A DNA stretch of 64,000 bases from Rhyacophila brunnea. Its lineage: Eukaryota > Arthropoda > Insecta > Trichoptera > Rhyacophilidae. The notes under the pieces were generated by a model. That model made no database searches and was not told the DNA's origin. It worked only from the letters and a program-made list of their open reading frames with translations. Below, in pieces: positions 11,612 through 22,796 of this stretch; position 1 is the stretch's first letter, and every line of letters starts with the position of its first letter. Location of the stretch: assembly GCA_022495005.1 (NCBI GenBank), contig JAGYXB010000052.1, positions 1 through 64,000 on the forward strand, written 5' to 3'. The position numbers were made by a program, and so were the translations under genes.

Positions 11612-12472
11612 CAGTGGCGAAGGGTGGAGGTAGGCTGTTAAGATCCCACATAAATAGTGCACACTAATCTATGTCAGTCATACGTGATTATTTTGATTGA
11701 ACTAATACTACAATTATTTACATATAGTGTTGGTTAGTTTGTAAAATTCAATGAAACCCTGCGAAAACCAAGCCATAATAGATAATAGTCAAAAAATATT
11801 CGTCTATCTATAAATATTTGAAATTATGCAATTAAATCATACATAACTTTGGATATTTTATTGTTAGAATATTATTTTTTATCAATTATAGTTTGGTTTA
11901 GGTAGGGCAAAAATGAAATAACAATAATATGTGTAATAGGTATGTATTCCTAATCCAACGTAAATAAATAAGTATGAATGAAAATTGTGCACAATTATTT
12001 TGTCATATCGCGCAAAATATACCCAAACTATTATGGTTTGGGTGAGGCAAGGTTTAATTGATTTTCTAACAAAGTTTTCGAGATGTGGCTGTATAGACGC
12101 ATCCTCAAAATTCCTTGGACTGACCGGGTGACAAATGTTGAAGTTGTCAATCGAATGGGGAAGGACTGAGAAGTTCTACGTAGTATCAAAACCAGGAAAC
12201 TACAGTACCTCGGCTACATTATGAGAGGACAAAAATACAGCATTCCCCAACTTGTCATTCAAGGAAAGATCAATGGGAAGCGTAGCAGAGAACGGCGCCG
12301 CATTTCGTGGCTTAAGAACCTCCGTAATTGGTACGAGTACAGCTCCACTGAACTATTCCGGGTAGCAGACTACAAAGATAAGATCGCCTTGATGGTGGCC
12401 GACCTCCGCTAGGGGATGTCACAATAAGAAGAAGAAGCACTTTTTATGTGCGGATCACAACAGCCTACCTTC
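11612..12472. mobile_element. hAT-like MITE family A, copy 1, interrupted by a LINE fragment
   Basis: Begins CAGTGGCGAAGGGTGGAGG, the terminus shared with the complete copy at 20042-20627. The far end (GGATCACAACAGCCTACC) is seen after the inserted LINE fragment 12076-12437, but the terminal CCACTG is lost. Internal GGTTTGGGTGAGGC-like blocks are inverted copies of one another as in the complete copy. Confidence 0.75.
12076..12437 (+). pseudogene. 3' end of a LINE reverse transcriptase ORF
   Basis: Translates to FEMWLYRRILKIPWTDRVTN, then a stop, and continues in the same sense with RKLQYLGYIMRG, a GKINGKRSRERRRISWLKNL block and a final ADLR before the stop at 12410-12412. This is the familiar C-terminal tail of an insect endonuclease/reverse transcriptase LINE family; the clade is not certain. 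It ends in a GAA repeat tract (about 12427-12437), a typical LINE tail. It sits inside a family A MITE and so arrived after it. Confidence 0.75.
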
Positions 12473-13084
12473 TATTCCATTAAATTCACATTCCATTTAG
12501 TACCCTCGTCGATTATATTATTTTATTATTTTTTTAAGTTTTGTAAAACAAAAGATAATAAATAAATTCGCAACCCTTACTTTATATTTTAACGATTTTA
12601 ATTGTATATCAATACCTGTGCCTAAGGTATTAAAATATGCTGCCTTCTTTATTTTCTTACTGATTATGTTGCACTATGCTACTAAACTTTGGCTGGTATC
12701 ACTATAGTAACAAAATATTCATTTAACCGTTTTAGTATGGTTTAAAGAGAGACTGATACTTTGTATGCGAAGACACTCATAAAATTCTGTTTGATGTGAT
12801 CACTGACCTATCATTGCAATTAGTCACAAAATTGCTTGCACTAAACCGAAATTTAGAAACGTTTTTGAAGACCAACTTCATCGTTTTACTAAGTAAAGTT
12901 TGCTAAGTGTCTCCTAGGGATTAACTACCTTTGCAACATCTTTCTTTATAGCCATATATTTTAAAGTATAAACTTTGTCTGATTTTTGGGATTAGATGTT
13001 CAATGGTCAGGATGTCCATTTAAAAATAAATTTCGCCTTAAGAGAACCTAAACGCGGTTAGACTTTTTTTTCTAACACTGCAAC

Positions 13085-13290
13085 AAGCCATGAGGCCCAA
13101 TGACATTAATATAGTGTACAGTAGTGTAATTAGTAATATCAGTGAAACAATTACAAACACACAGGCTTTTAGAAAATCACATATATATATTGTAACCTCA
13201 CCCTGGAATCGAACTCGGAGCCCCTTCGTCTTGGGAGGTCTCAAAATACCACCCACAGGACGTATTTCGTCGAGCTGCTGAATGACCTAG
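13085..13290 (-). repeat. SINE-like repeat with tRNA-like B-box, minus strand
   Basis: Contains CCCTGGAATCGAACTCGG, which read on the minus strand is a B-box-like GGTTCGA promoter motif. The neighbouring GGCTTTTAGAAAAT stretch and the TCACCC spacer recur at 31235-31395 (minus), so this is a dispersed tRNA-derived family and not a functional tRNA gene. Confidence 0.55.
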
Positions 13291-13365
13291 GAAGAAAATG
13301 TGGAAGTACAGGACTGGTGTTCTAATAATTAATAGACACAATAAAATTGTCCATGTATTGATTAG

Positions 13366-13611
13366 CACCCACGCTGGCCGCGCGGGTTAAGCATCGGCCT
13401 ATAACGTCGTGGTTCCCAAGTTAGAATCCTGGGTGTGGCAAGTAAACATATTGTTTTTCAATTTGTGCATGAGTCAGAGTATGGACCTAATAAGTTGAGT
13501 AAGTGGCTGACATCCGTTTCTCGTAAATACAAAATCTGTTAATACAACCTCCACTCTCTGAAGGCCCACATGGTCCTCTTAGGATCGAACATGGTGGAGT
13601 AGTAGTAGTAT
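13366..13611 (+). repeat. tRNA-derived SINE with TAG tail
   Basis: The head GGCCGCGCGGGTTAAGC and the later GTTAGAATCCTGG resemble A- and B-box polymerase III promoter motifs. The body (GAGTCAGAGTATGGACCTAATAAG) is followed by a (TAG)n tail at about 13600-13610. A reverse-complement copy sits at 38258-38478 and a 3' fragment at 54800-54872. Confidence 0.7.
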
Positions 13612-13638
13612 TGATTCAGGACATGCATTGCTTCGGGA

Positions 13639-14244
13639 CAACAACGTCCCTAGACAAAATGCCGCCCCTAGACAGTGCCAAAATGCCACACCATTTGTAT
13701 ACAGTATTTTTTATCATCCTTTCATGACTAAGAAATGTGTTGTATGGAAACATTACTAACAAAATATATATCACAAAATCTAATTTTATTTAAATGACAT
13801 CTCTAATTCAATAGACAATATTACGAGTCCACGGTTTCAGATATATTAAAAAAAAAACACCCTTCAAAACTCGCGAGTCACTGGCAAAAATATTTCGATT
13901 AATTAATTAGGTAAGTATGTACCTATCTATATAATTCGCAAATCTGCACGTGTCATTGCTGATCATCAAGGACGTGACGTCCAAGGACAACAGAAGTAAA
14001 CTAGACATAGCGAACCCGACAAAAAAAATACAGTCCTGTTTAACCGTTTATGTTAAATAATACATTTTGTTTCCAATCAGTGAGCTGATTTTTTTAATGG
14101 AAAGATATTTCTGTTATTACTAAGTTTAGGTACCTGTTCTTATATGTAATCTAATATCTAATGATTCTCCTTGATTTGCCGCCTTTCGAGTAACTGCTGC
14201 CCCCAAGCGACGCTAAATTTGCCTACCCCCACGGGACGTCTGTG
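13639..14244. mobile_element. hAT-like MITE family B, copy 2
   Basis: Flanked by an 8-bp duplication CTTCGGGA (13631-13638 and 14245-14252). Ends read CAACAACGTCCC on the left and, inward from the right, CACAGACGTCCC. The conserved CGAGTAACTG...CCCCCAAGCGACGC block near 14189-14213 identifies the family. No coding capacity. Confidence 0.8.
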
Positions 14245-15202
14245 CTTCGGGACGACATATTTTAAGAAGGCAGAAAATTAGGGGAGGACTGCGAGAAAAT
14301 ATAAGTTTTTGCAGTAGATTCTGTCGGTGACTCAATTTTTCCCCTGAGCACTATGTATTTGTTGGGTAATTATTTTATACACGTATATTAGTAAGAAGTA
14401 GCGTTTTAAGTGTATTTTGTAGTTTTCTCTTCTGGACCAGTTATGTTCAGCGAGATTTTGTAAAATGCTTTAAGGGTTCCGCCAAACAAGAAAGGTTGGG
14501 AATTACCGAATAGAATTTTACCGTGTATTAAAATGGTGAATTTTAAAATATAAAATGTCAGAGCGATAGTCAGGTACTTATAATTTATTGGCAAGATTAT
14601 TATTATTTTACCCAGCTCGGAATTAAATCCTGCATATTACGATTGCTAATATTGCCAATCAACAAAAATATTGCATCTTTCTTATTAGACTGATATATTG
14701 AAATCACGTTTAAATTTGTTAGAATCTCACTAATTATATTATGTAAACAAGATGTTTACTTTGGAAGTTTGCGTCAATAGGGAGGGAAAAACTTTTTCTT
14801 TAATTGTGTAAATACAATTACGTAATTCTCCATTCAAATAATAACAATTAAGAGCTTTTCTTTGCTTATGATCCGAACGTTTTTCTTATGAATTAATACT
14901 TCCACAAAAGCACTTAGCGGCAGTTGTCAATTTTCAAAACTGTCACTGCCTGCTCCTCAAATATAATATGTATTGTCATTTTTAAACTTGATTGGTTTAA
15001 AAAATGACGGCTCGATAATAAAATAGTATATCGTTAAATCTTATACAAAAATCTACTAACTTAACATTGTTATTATAAAAGAAAATAAGTAGGAAAATAA
15101 GTAGTCACGATCAGCACTGCATTCTAAAATAAACATTAACTAGTAATGTCATTATAATATTATGTAACTCACAATTCAGTACCATGCCTGACTATGGATT
15201 TT
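14245..15202. other. Intergenic DNA, nothing recognised
   Basis: Only a 62-codon minus-strand frame at 14406-14594 without motifs. No terminal repeats or RNA genes seen. Confidence 0.5.
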
Positions 15203-15666
15203 TTACAACGTTTTTCTTAGCTCGTATTCTTATTTGTCCGGTGGTTCTTTGTCCGGTACAAATCTTGCAATCGATTTTTAACTAACTTCCCGACTAGCTA
15301 GACATTTTAAACTTTTAGAATATGCCAGAACACGATGCCAATGCATTCTTTTAATACTTTTAGCCATCTTTAAGTATAATTGAATTCATTTTCAGTTAAT
15401 TCTGTTTTGTATGAAAATTTATTTCGGAAGAAAATCGTAATCTAATCCACTATTATTGGTTGCTAGGGGTCTGGGGTCCTAGCAACTAAATTATTAATAT
15501 ATACGTGCGTTACTATGGAAATCAATATGAATGTCAAAATGACATTTCAGTATTATTTCTATCAAATACAAAATTTTTTGATCGTTAAAGCTAGTCAAGT
15601 CAAGTTTATATGATTCAACAGAAAATTTAAAAACGCTGTATATAAAAAGTTCTTTTTATCTTGTAA
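15203..15666 (-). mobile_element. Mobile element family G, copy 2 (reverse orientation)
   Basis: Begins TTACAACGTTTTTCTTAG and ends CTTTTTATCTTGTAA, the reverse complement of the nested copy at 8920-9337. The internal palindrome reads GTTGCTAGGGG...CCTAGCAAC here (about 15459-15488). No coding frame. Confidence 0.75.
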
Positions 15667-15713
15667 TTATTTCACGTTAAACTTAGTGAAAAGACATTAT
15701 TAAACCATTTTTT

Positions 15714-15990
15714 TTATTCAAAGGATAATTCACAAGATTTAATAATGTAGCATTCCTTTATTAAACATACATAATTTGAAAATACTTTAGTATTGTAAAA
15801 ACCACTAGTTAACTTCGTTGCAATTAAATAGGACACGTATATCTTAGTGATCAGAGCAGATGGGCGCGAACCCCATGGAGCGTACGTTCGAATCCTGCTG
15901 GGTGTCGTAATATAATGCAACGCGTGGAGGCACATATTTAAGACGTAATATTGTTTCTTATTATATATTATTAACTTCATTATCTACCTC
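15714..15990 (+). repeat. SINE-like repeat with tRNA-like segment
   Basis: Two recurring parts lie together: a body ATTCAAAGGATAATTCACAA, found again at about 31559, 52775 and (diverged) 25010, and a tRNA-like segment at about 15842-15908 (TAGTGATCAGAGC A-box-like; ACGTTCGAATCCTGC B-box) matched by 31440-31510. Too degenerate for a working tRNA. Confidence 0.6.
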
Positions 15991-16083
15991 ATTTAGCTCA
16001 TTTTCCGTGTACCTAGAGCACTTTAAGTACACTGCTTCTAAGGCAGTTAAAATTGATTCTATTCAAATATGGGAGCGGTCCAG

Positions 16084-16557
16084 TGGACCAAAGCCGCATT
16101 TCACACTATACGGTTTTAACGTACGGAAAAAAAATTAACGGTTAAAATCCGAATTGGCAACAAGTTCATGCTCTTTGCACACTATATGGTTTATGCACGG
16201 CTTTTTTTTTCGTCAGAAGCTTAGTTTGTGGTTGGGTGTTGTTAATTTAAACCCGTTTAATGTGAAACCGTGCATAAGGTCACATACACCACTGAATCAT
16301 CGGTGGCCGTCTAGGCGCCGTGAATATAGTGGAATGGACGGCTGCTATACGGCGCCGTTTCGGTTTTTAACCGTCGCCGTGTAATGTGAAAAGGGCCATG
16401 CTCTTCTTGCGCCACTAAAAGAATGTCGCCGTTCATTTTTTTTCAGTATGGTCAAAACCATAATGTGAAAGGAGCGCGCTCTTTTCACACTATATGGTTT
16501 ATGCACGGATTTTTTCCGTCACAAGGCAAAACCGTATAATGTGAAAGAAGCGAAACA
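16084..16557. mobile_element. MITE with iterated TTTCACACTATA motif
   Basis: Flanked by near-identical 8-bp duplications CGGTCCAG and TGGTCCAG (16076-16083, 16558-16565). The ends contain TTTCACACTATACGGTTTT in inverted orientation. The same motif, in both orientations, recurs at least five more times inside (about 16175, 16258, 16390, 16460, 16491), some as GGTTTATGCACGG-linked pairs, making nested foldbacks. No convincing coding frame. An 8-bp duplication suggests a hAT-like mover. Confidence 0.7.
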
Positions 16558-16726
16558 TGGTCCAGATCTCAAAAATCAATCAATTTTAGTATCGATCTGA
16601 AGATCATTGATAAATTAAATATAAATATCCGATATTTAGCTGGTACTGATGAGCAATGAGCAAAGAAAAGTCTTCAACTAGTTGTTAAGACGATTTTTGT
16701 ATAATAATTTTAATTTATCGCATCTA

Positions 16727-16990
16727 TTCTATACATAAGGCTGCTATCGGTGGCTATCGAAGGTAGTTTATCATATTTATCTATTGAGGCAGTTAATTGT
16801 TACAATAATTTTACCGTCTGAACTGTCAAAAAGTGCTATGTTATTGCAACTCTCTTTGCTGTATTAACTTTTAGAGACAGTTTAGACGGCTAATTATTTA
16901 TTGTACCAATTATAATACCTCAATACATAAATATGATAAACTACCCTCGATAGCTGCCGATAGCCGCCAACAGCAACCTTGTGTATAGAA
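16727..16990. mobile_element. TA-flanked MITE family F, copy 2 (uninterrupted)
   Basis: TA-bounded, with inverted ends TTCTATACATAAGGCTGC and GCAACCTTGTGTATAGAA. The centre holds diverged inverted sequence (ACAATAATTTTACCG and its partner). It is the reference for the insertion in the copy at 8.7 kb. Confidence 0.8.
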
Positions 16991-16992
16991 TA

Positions 16993-17828
16993 ATATAAAT
17001 ACAAGTAATACATTATTTTAATTAAATTACACAACCTTTATTAACTTTATCTTTTGGCTCTAAATGAACCCCTATAGTTTGTTTTTATTTTTTGTATGAA
17101 TATTGAAAAACTGTTTTAAATTTTGTAGCTTTTCTAAGTGTTGTTCAGTGGTTTTGAAAAAAATGTGGGAAGTGTTGTATTGCCGACTAATAATATTACT
17201 GATACATCTTAAAAACATAAAGATTTTTTTTATTTAATATAACATTATTGAAAGCTCACTTACGAAAATTTTATTTTTCTGTATTAACTACACTGACATT
17301 TCAAGGATAGACGAGTGTTTACTCGCAAGACTGATTGATGTATAATATTTTTTTCAATAAATAATAATAATAATAATAGCATATTTTCTTTTTAAGTAAT
17401 GGCAACTTTTGATACAAAACTCTCCATTAGCACAGACAGAGCAAACTTTTACTTATGATGAAGAGACGCTACAATAAATCATGTCACTTCCCCGAACTGT
17501 TTGGACAATAAAGATGAAACAAAGGAACAACTAGCTGCGATAAAGATTGAGAACCTTTTTTATACCAAAATAATGTCATTCACATTGCTCTTATCAATAA
17601 TGTTTTGTCTCTTCAGAGTTTATATATATATATATATATATATTATTATATATTTATGCTATGATATTTTATTTGTCTTGAACCTTGACTTGGCGATCGA
17701 ATGATTGAAGGACACAATAAACAGGCTCGCCGCAAAAACTATGTAGGTATTCATTTGATTGTGGCGAAGAACAAATCCATGTGTAAAACTGACGCCGATA
17801 TTTCTCTGCGGGTTTCCGGTTTGTCTGT
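16993..17828. other. Intergenic DNA with a TA microsatellite
   Basis: A (TA)n tract lies at about 17621-17645. The 63- to 72-codon frames overlapping on both strands near 17.7 kb are chance. No other feature recognised. Confidence 0.5.
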
Positions 17829-17836
17829 CGAGCTGG

Positions 17837-18786
17837 CAGTGGCAAAGGGTAGAGGTAGACTGTTAAGATCCGACATAAATTGTACACATTAAACTTTCTC
17901 AGTCATTCACATTTGTTTTTATTGAACTAAGACTACAATTTACAGATGGTGTTGGTTAGTTTTTTAAATCAATAAAACCTTGCCTAAACCGAACCATAAT
18001 AGTTTTGGTATCTTATGGGTGATTCGACTTACATATCTGTTTTTGTTTAATTAAGAATACATAATATTACACATGTTAATAGTTATTTTTTTAAATTCGT
18101 TAAGCCCTGCCTAAACCAAACCATAGTAGATAAAAAAATATTATTATGTCTATAAAATATACAAAATGATGTATGGTTTAATGGCATAATTTTAGATATT
18201 TTTTAGATACTTAGACGATTATTTTTTTACTATAATCTAGTATGTATAGCTTGGTTTTCACAGTGTTTAAGTGAATTTTAAAAAACCAACCAACATCTTC
18301 CTTAAATTGTAGACTTACTTCAATGAAAACAAATACGTATGACTGACAAAGATTATTGTGAACTATTTATGTCGGATCTTAAGGTGATTCATCAGTGAAA
18401 CGGCAAATAATTTTCAACCATAGGCGCGACGAAATTTCGCACTCGCTCCCATTCGGAGAGAGAATGTAGAGCTAGAAACACGTCATTTTGCTTCGTGATG
18501 GCGACGGCCGTAATAATTCTTAAATCGTGTAAAGATGACTTAAAACGTTACCCATTTACTTTAAAAAGAAAACATGTCAATGAATATATTATTATTGTTA
18601 CTGATAAAACAATAAACAGAACATTAAATGGACACATGTTGGATTTATAAGACAAATTATATTTGGTTTGACATGCCTCATTTGCACCCGCGACCCGCAA
18701 TCCACGCATCGCCTAGCGACGATCTTTTTAGACCGTGTCTCAACTGAGGTATGGCCTTAACAGCCTACCTCCAACCTTCGCCACTG
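17837..18786. mobile_element. hAT-like MITE family A, copy 2, with nested TTAA element
   Basis: Ends CAGTGGCAAAGGGTAGAGG and, at the right, CAACCTTCGCCACTG. Target duplications CGAGCTGG and CAAGCTGG (17829-17836, 18787-18794) agree at 7 of 8 positions. Very long inverted arms as in the 20.0-kb copy. The right arm is interrupted at a TTAA by the element at 18383-18756. Confidence 0.85.
18383..18756. mobile_element. TTAA-flanked (piggyBac-like) MITE, nested
   Basis: Bounded on both sides by TTAA (18379-18382, 18757-18760), the target used by piggyBac elements, and the host MITE sequence resumes exactly after it. Ends GGTGATTCATCAGTG and, reading inward from the right, GGCCATACCTCAGTTG are partly inverted. 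A second, left-truncated copy at 52931-53188 also stops at TTAA. Contains no transposase. The superfamily call is inferred from the target site. Confidence 0.7.
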
Positions 18787-18794
18787 CAAGCTGG

Positions 18795-20033
18795 TGAACA
18801 AGTTTAAATTCTTGACGGTTGCGATTTCTAGTGAACTTGGAATCCGCATGGGCATGGTCGGTTGCATAAGATAACTTAAAGTTGCGTAGATGTCATCGCT
18901 GTATTCAAGTGCTGTAAGACGCTGCATTTTATAAAAGTCCAAAGGTGTACACTCGAGTTCGTGGGTTGACAATTTAAAAATAATGTGTTGATTATTTAAT
19001 AGTTTGCTAATTCAATGTTCATTCTATTGGCAACTGTTGAAGAACGTTTTCAAACCCTGAATAGCGTGCTAGGGGGTGTTCTGTCACCCCCGGTGTTCTC
19101 GAATTGCGGTAGGTAATGGTGCAGACTCCTTTGGCACCCAGAAGAACCATTAAGATGTCTAGAGCGATTGAATTTCTGCAACCGAGACGGCGATCGGGAA
19201 ACATCTCGAAACTTCGAAACGCCACAGGGCTTCGTTCCGCCGTAATACATACATATTTTTTGTAATCAAATTAAAATCAGTAACAACTGAAAGATGATTT
19301 TACTTTTGACATATGTATGTAATATTTTAAGTGTTGGGGCTTAACGGAAAATGAGAGGCATGCCAGTAAAAATGGGTTTTACATTACCACATACTACGTA
19401 GGTACCTACTTATTTATGCATGAAACAGAATTGAAATGTGTAATGCTGTATATAAAAAGTTGTAAGCATTTTATACGATTTTTTTACTGTTAATATTTGA
19501 AAAAAAGACAATCATTTTAATATTTAATTTACATTTTATTTTGGGTAATTTTTCACATTTTTAAATTTAACACAAGACCAGTTTCATTCTAACGGACATT
19601 TTAAACAGCTAAACAATATTTTTACACAACATTATATGCCTATAAATTTCTGTTGACTCATATAACATACTAAATGATGAATTAATTAATATACACACTA
19701 AACTAAACTCAAATGTACTTACGTGGCAGAAAATAACCAGGGACCGAGAATTCAGTATTGACTAAATACAATTATATTATAAAGTTTAGTTATAAGAAAA
19801 CATATTTTGTACGAATAAAAATTAGCCGAATATATGAGGCCGATTAACAAAAAATGGCAGTAGGACCTTCAAGCTGAATCATCGAACAGAACCTTTTAAA
19901 ATATATAGCATTTATTTGATATACAATATTTATCTAATTACAAAGATATCAACATAAAATAGAACTGACGATCTCAGGCGATAATTAAGTACACGTTACT
20001 CGAACTTATATTACATTGTATTAGATATAATGA
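18795..20033. other. Intergenic DNA with a G+C-rich block of unknown origin
   Basis: The stretch 19020-19250 is more G+C-rich and is open in two overlapping minus-strand frames (19019-19225 and 19050-19250), neither with a recognisable domain. The rest is A+T-rich without features. Confidence 0.45.
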
Positions 20034-20041
20034 GTAGTCGG

Positions 20042-20627
20042 CAGTGGCGAAGGGTGGAGGTAGGCTGTTAAAATCCGCCATAAATAGTGCACATTAAACT
20101 TTTTCAGACATACAAATTTTTTTTCATTGAAATAAGACTACAATTCACAGAAAGTGTTGGTTAGTTTTTAAAATTAAATTAAACCCTGAGAAACCAAGCG
20201 ATATTAGATAATAGTCAAAAAATACATGTGTATCTATAAAATATCTAAAATTATGCAATTAAATCATACATAACTTTGAATATTTTATAGATAGAATAAT
20301 ATTTTTTATTTATTATAGTTTGGTTTAGGCAGGGCTTAATGAAATAAAAAAAATGAACCAACAATATGTGTAATATGTAATTTTAATCCAACGAAAACAA
20401 ATAACTATGAATGAAAAAGTGTGCACAATTTTGTCGTATCGCCCAAATTAGGCCAAAACTATTATGGTTTCGTTTGGGCAGGGTTTAATTGATTTTCAAA
20501 AACTAACTAATACCATCTGTAAATTGTAGTCTTAGTTCAATAAAAACAAATACATATGACTAACAAAGTTTAGTGTGCACTATTTATAGCGAATCTTAAC
20601 AGCCTACCTCCACCCTTCGCCACTGGT
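20042..20627. mobile_element. hAT-like MITE family A, complete reference copy
   Basis: CAGTGGCGAAGGGTGGAGG at the left and CCTCCACCCTTCGCCACTG at the right are perfect inverted ends, bounded by a perfect 8-bp duplication GTAGTCGG (20034-20041 and 20628-20635). The arms stay complementary for well over 100 bp (GGTGTTGGTTAGTTTT region and its inverse), so the transcript would fold into a long hairpin. Internal GGTTTAGGCAGGGC blocks occur in both orientations. Further copies: 11.6, 17.8 and 36.9 kb. Confidence 0.92.
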
Positions 20628-20944
20628 AGTCGGTATCAAACCATTCAATCAAGCATTTCACAAATAATCTCTCAGTTGAATAATCGTTCCTCGCATACAG
20701 TGTTCGTCCGCAATAGACATTAAACTATCAAAATAATAAAGCCACACTCTCATGCAATATTAAAATAGACATGAAACAATAAACAACCATTAACACAGTT
20801 CTGTGTTTTTCCATCAAATATTTATCAATATAAAATAAACTTAGTTGTTGGACATTATACAAAATTAAAATAACGAACAAATTATTATTATTCTATCTGG
20901 TCTGATTTCGAGAATTGAACATTAATTCTAAATATAATTCAATA

Positions 20945-21068
20945 TAACTACCTCAGAAACATACTTACTAGAAAAAAAATTAACCGACAAAATGCGACAC
21001 CAGACAAGACTCGAATTCGTATCCATCAGATTATGTCCAATGTGCTTTACCACTTGAACCACTTGCAC
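20945..21068 (-). repeat. Degenerate SINE-like repeat
   Basis: Shares the body words ACCTCAGAAACATA and CTAGAAAAAA with other SINE-like copies, followed by GACTCGAATTCG, a decayed minus-strand B-box, and ACTTGAACCACTTG. Low copy quality. Confidence 0.4.
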
Positions 21069-21187
21069 ATTACCTTATCAAAAAGAAATTAACTAATATA
21101 AATAATAGTCTTACAACTGATGCGTTTCTCAAATTGCGTTAATATTGGCAAATAATATATTTGATAGTGATTACAATGGGTAATACC

Positions 21188-21553
21188 CATGGCCCCTACA
21201 AAAGGGGGGCTGACAGAGCTCTAGCCTGGGGGCCCGGGCTCATGGGGGGCCCGGCGTGGCGAGTCGACCAAATAAGTGAGATAAACACACATCACAAATT
21301 TGCTATAATAGTAAAAAAGTCACATGCGGCGCTATTTACATTTAGTAAGGGTTTAATTACGTCATTACTCGATAACTCCATAATTCAAGTGGATGTAAGT
21401 TTTAAAAATACACTAAATAACTATCTTAATACCGTGAACGCCATTTGGAAAACGCTGCTGTAGAGCGTCACACTGCCTTTAACCTTGGCGATAGGTAGGG
21501 GGGCCCGACAAAGATCCTAGCCTTGGGGCTCGCTTCAAGATGTGGGGGCCATG
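21188..21553 (+). mobile_element. MITE family C, copy 1, with 8-bp target duplication
   Basis: Ends CATGGCCCCTAC and GTGGGGGCCATG are inverted, with perfect 8-bp duplications GTAATACC (21180-21187 and 21554-21561). Blocks GGGGGCCCGGGCTC and GGTAGGGGGGCCCGAC give a very G-rich character. The 100-codon frame running through it has no protein similarity I recognise. A second copy lies inverted 240 bp downstream. Confidence 0.85.
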
Positions 21554-21792
21554 GTAATACCTATGTCTCCTGTTAGAGCCCCACAGCTTTAAGCCTACAT
21601 TTTCTTATCAATTATTAATAAGCATGCATAATGAATGGCTGGGAATGCATTTAATAAAGATTTTATTTATCACACCATTGTTCTTATCAATCTAATCGAC
21701 TGGAAAGAAATGCATCTTTATCGCTTATTGTTTCAAACTTCTCTCTAACGGATAATGTTGTCTGAGAATTACATACGTAATATTAAAGTTGA

Positions 21793-22178
21793 CATGCCCC
21801 CCACATCCTGAAGCGGGCCCCCTACCTATCGCTAAGAGTAAAGGCAGTATGACACGCTGCGGTAGCGTTTTCCAAAATGGTATACGCGGTAAAATTAATG
21901 TGTCTTTTTAGCGATTTTTATTATTTTTAATATGTACAATCCATTCGAATTGTGGAGTTATCGAGTATCGGCACACAGTTAAAAATTGTATCGTACAACC
22001 AAATATTATTATAACATTGAAGTAAAATAGCGCCGCAGGTGACTTTTTTTACTATTAGAACAAAGTTGTGATCTGTGTTTATCTGATTTAGCTGGTCGAC
22101 TCACCACACCGGGCCCTTCCTAAGCCCGGGCCCCCAGGCTAGAACCTTGTCAGCCCCCCCCCCCCTGTGGGGGCCATG
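21793..22178 (-). mobile_element. MITE family C, copy 2, inverted relative to copy 1
   Basis: Starts CATGCCCCCCACATCCTG and ends CTGTGGGGGCCATG, reverse complement of copy 1 along its length. The flanks AAAGTTGA and AAATTTTT match only partly, so the target duplication has decayed or the pair arose otherwise. Copy 1 and copy 2 together form a large inverted repeat with a loop of about 240 bp. Confidence 0.8.
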
Positions 22179-22254
22179 AAATTTTTTTATATATAGAATC
22201 AAAATAGCTTTCAATTCAGTTTTAATTTAACCTTAAAGAAGGACGCATATACTG

Positions 22255-22796
22255 TAGAGGTGAGAAAACGAAAGGTGGTCGATTTTGAAGACTTAGTATA
22301 CTTACTACCAGTATAAAAAATACTTAGTATCAAAACTTGTTCCAAAATACTTACTAGTATTTGGAATACTATATACAGCGTTTGGCATGCGTAGTCTCAT
22401 ACTAAACTGGAATACATTTAAAATTTATGAGTTGTTTTTATGTTATGTTATAATATTCTGTTAAAAAAAATAAAAAAAAATCATTTTTTTTATTGTAAAC
22501 TGCGTCACCTCAGTCACTCACCACATTTCCGAGGGAATAATATGCTGCTACAGAAAATTTATGACCTATTGTTCACACATAAGATGATGTCATTAGCATG
22601 CATATACTAATAAATTAAAATATAATTGTATTCGAGTGCGCATGTAATGTCAATAGTATTGAAAGTTTACTAACTAGCCAGCGACTCGCGATGATGTCTT
22701 TCGAACAAGTTTATTGGGCCACACGTACTGAGTGTGGGTAGTTTCATCCGATACTTGAGTACACAAACTGGTGACAGTATTTCCAACTCACCTCTT
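22255..22796. mobile_element. Mobile element family D, copy 1
   Basis: Left end TAGAGGTGAG and right end CTCACCTCT are inverted. The interior matches the edges of the 28910-30204 element: the GGTCGATTTTGAAGAC block at the left and AACAAGTTTATTGGGC, GTAGTTTCATCCGA and GACAGTATTTCCAACTC at the right. Flanks ATATACTG and TTATACTG suggest an 8-bp duplication with one change. Confidence 0.7.

Noticed and set aside
16154..16384. 76-codon plus-strand frame
   Set aside because: Runs through the inverted repeats of the 16.1-kb MITE.
21161..21463. 100-codon plus-strand frame
   Set aside because: Lies within a MITE defined by TIRs and TSD; no protein motifs.
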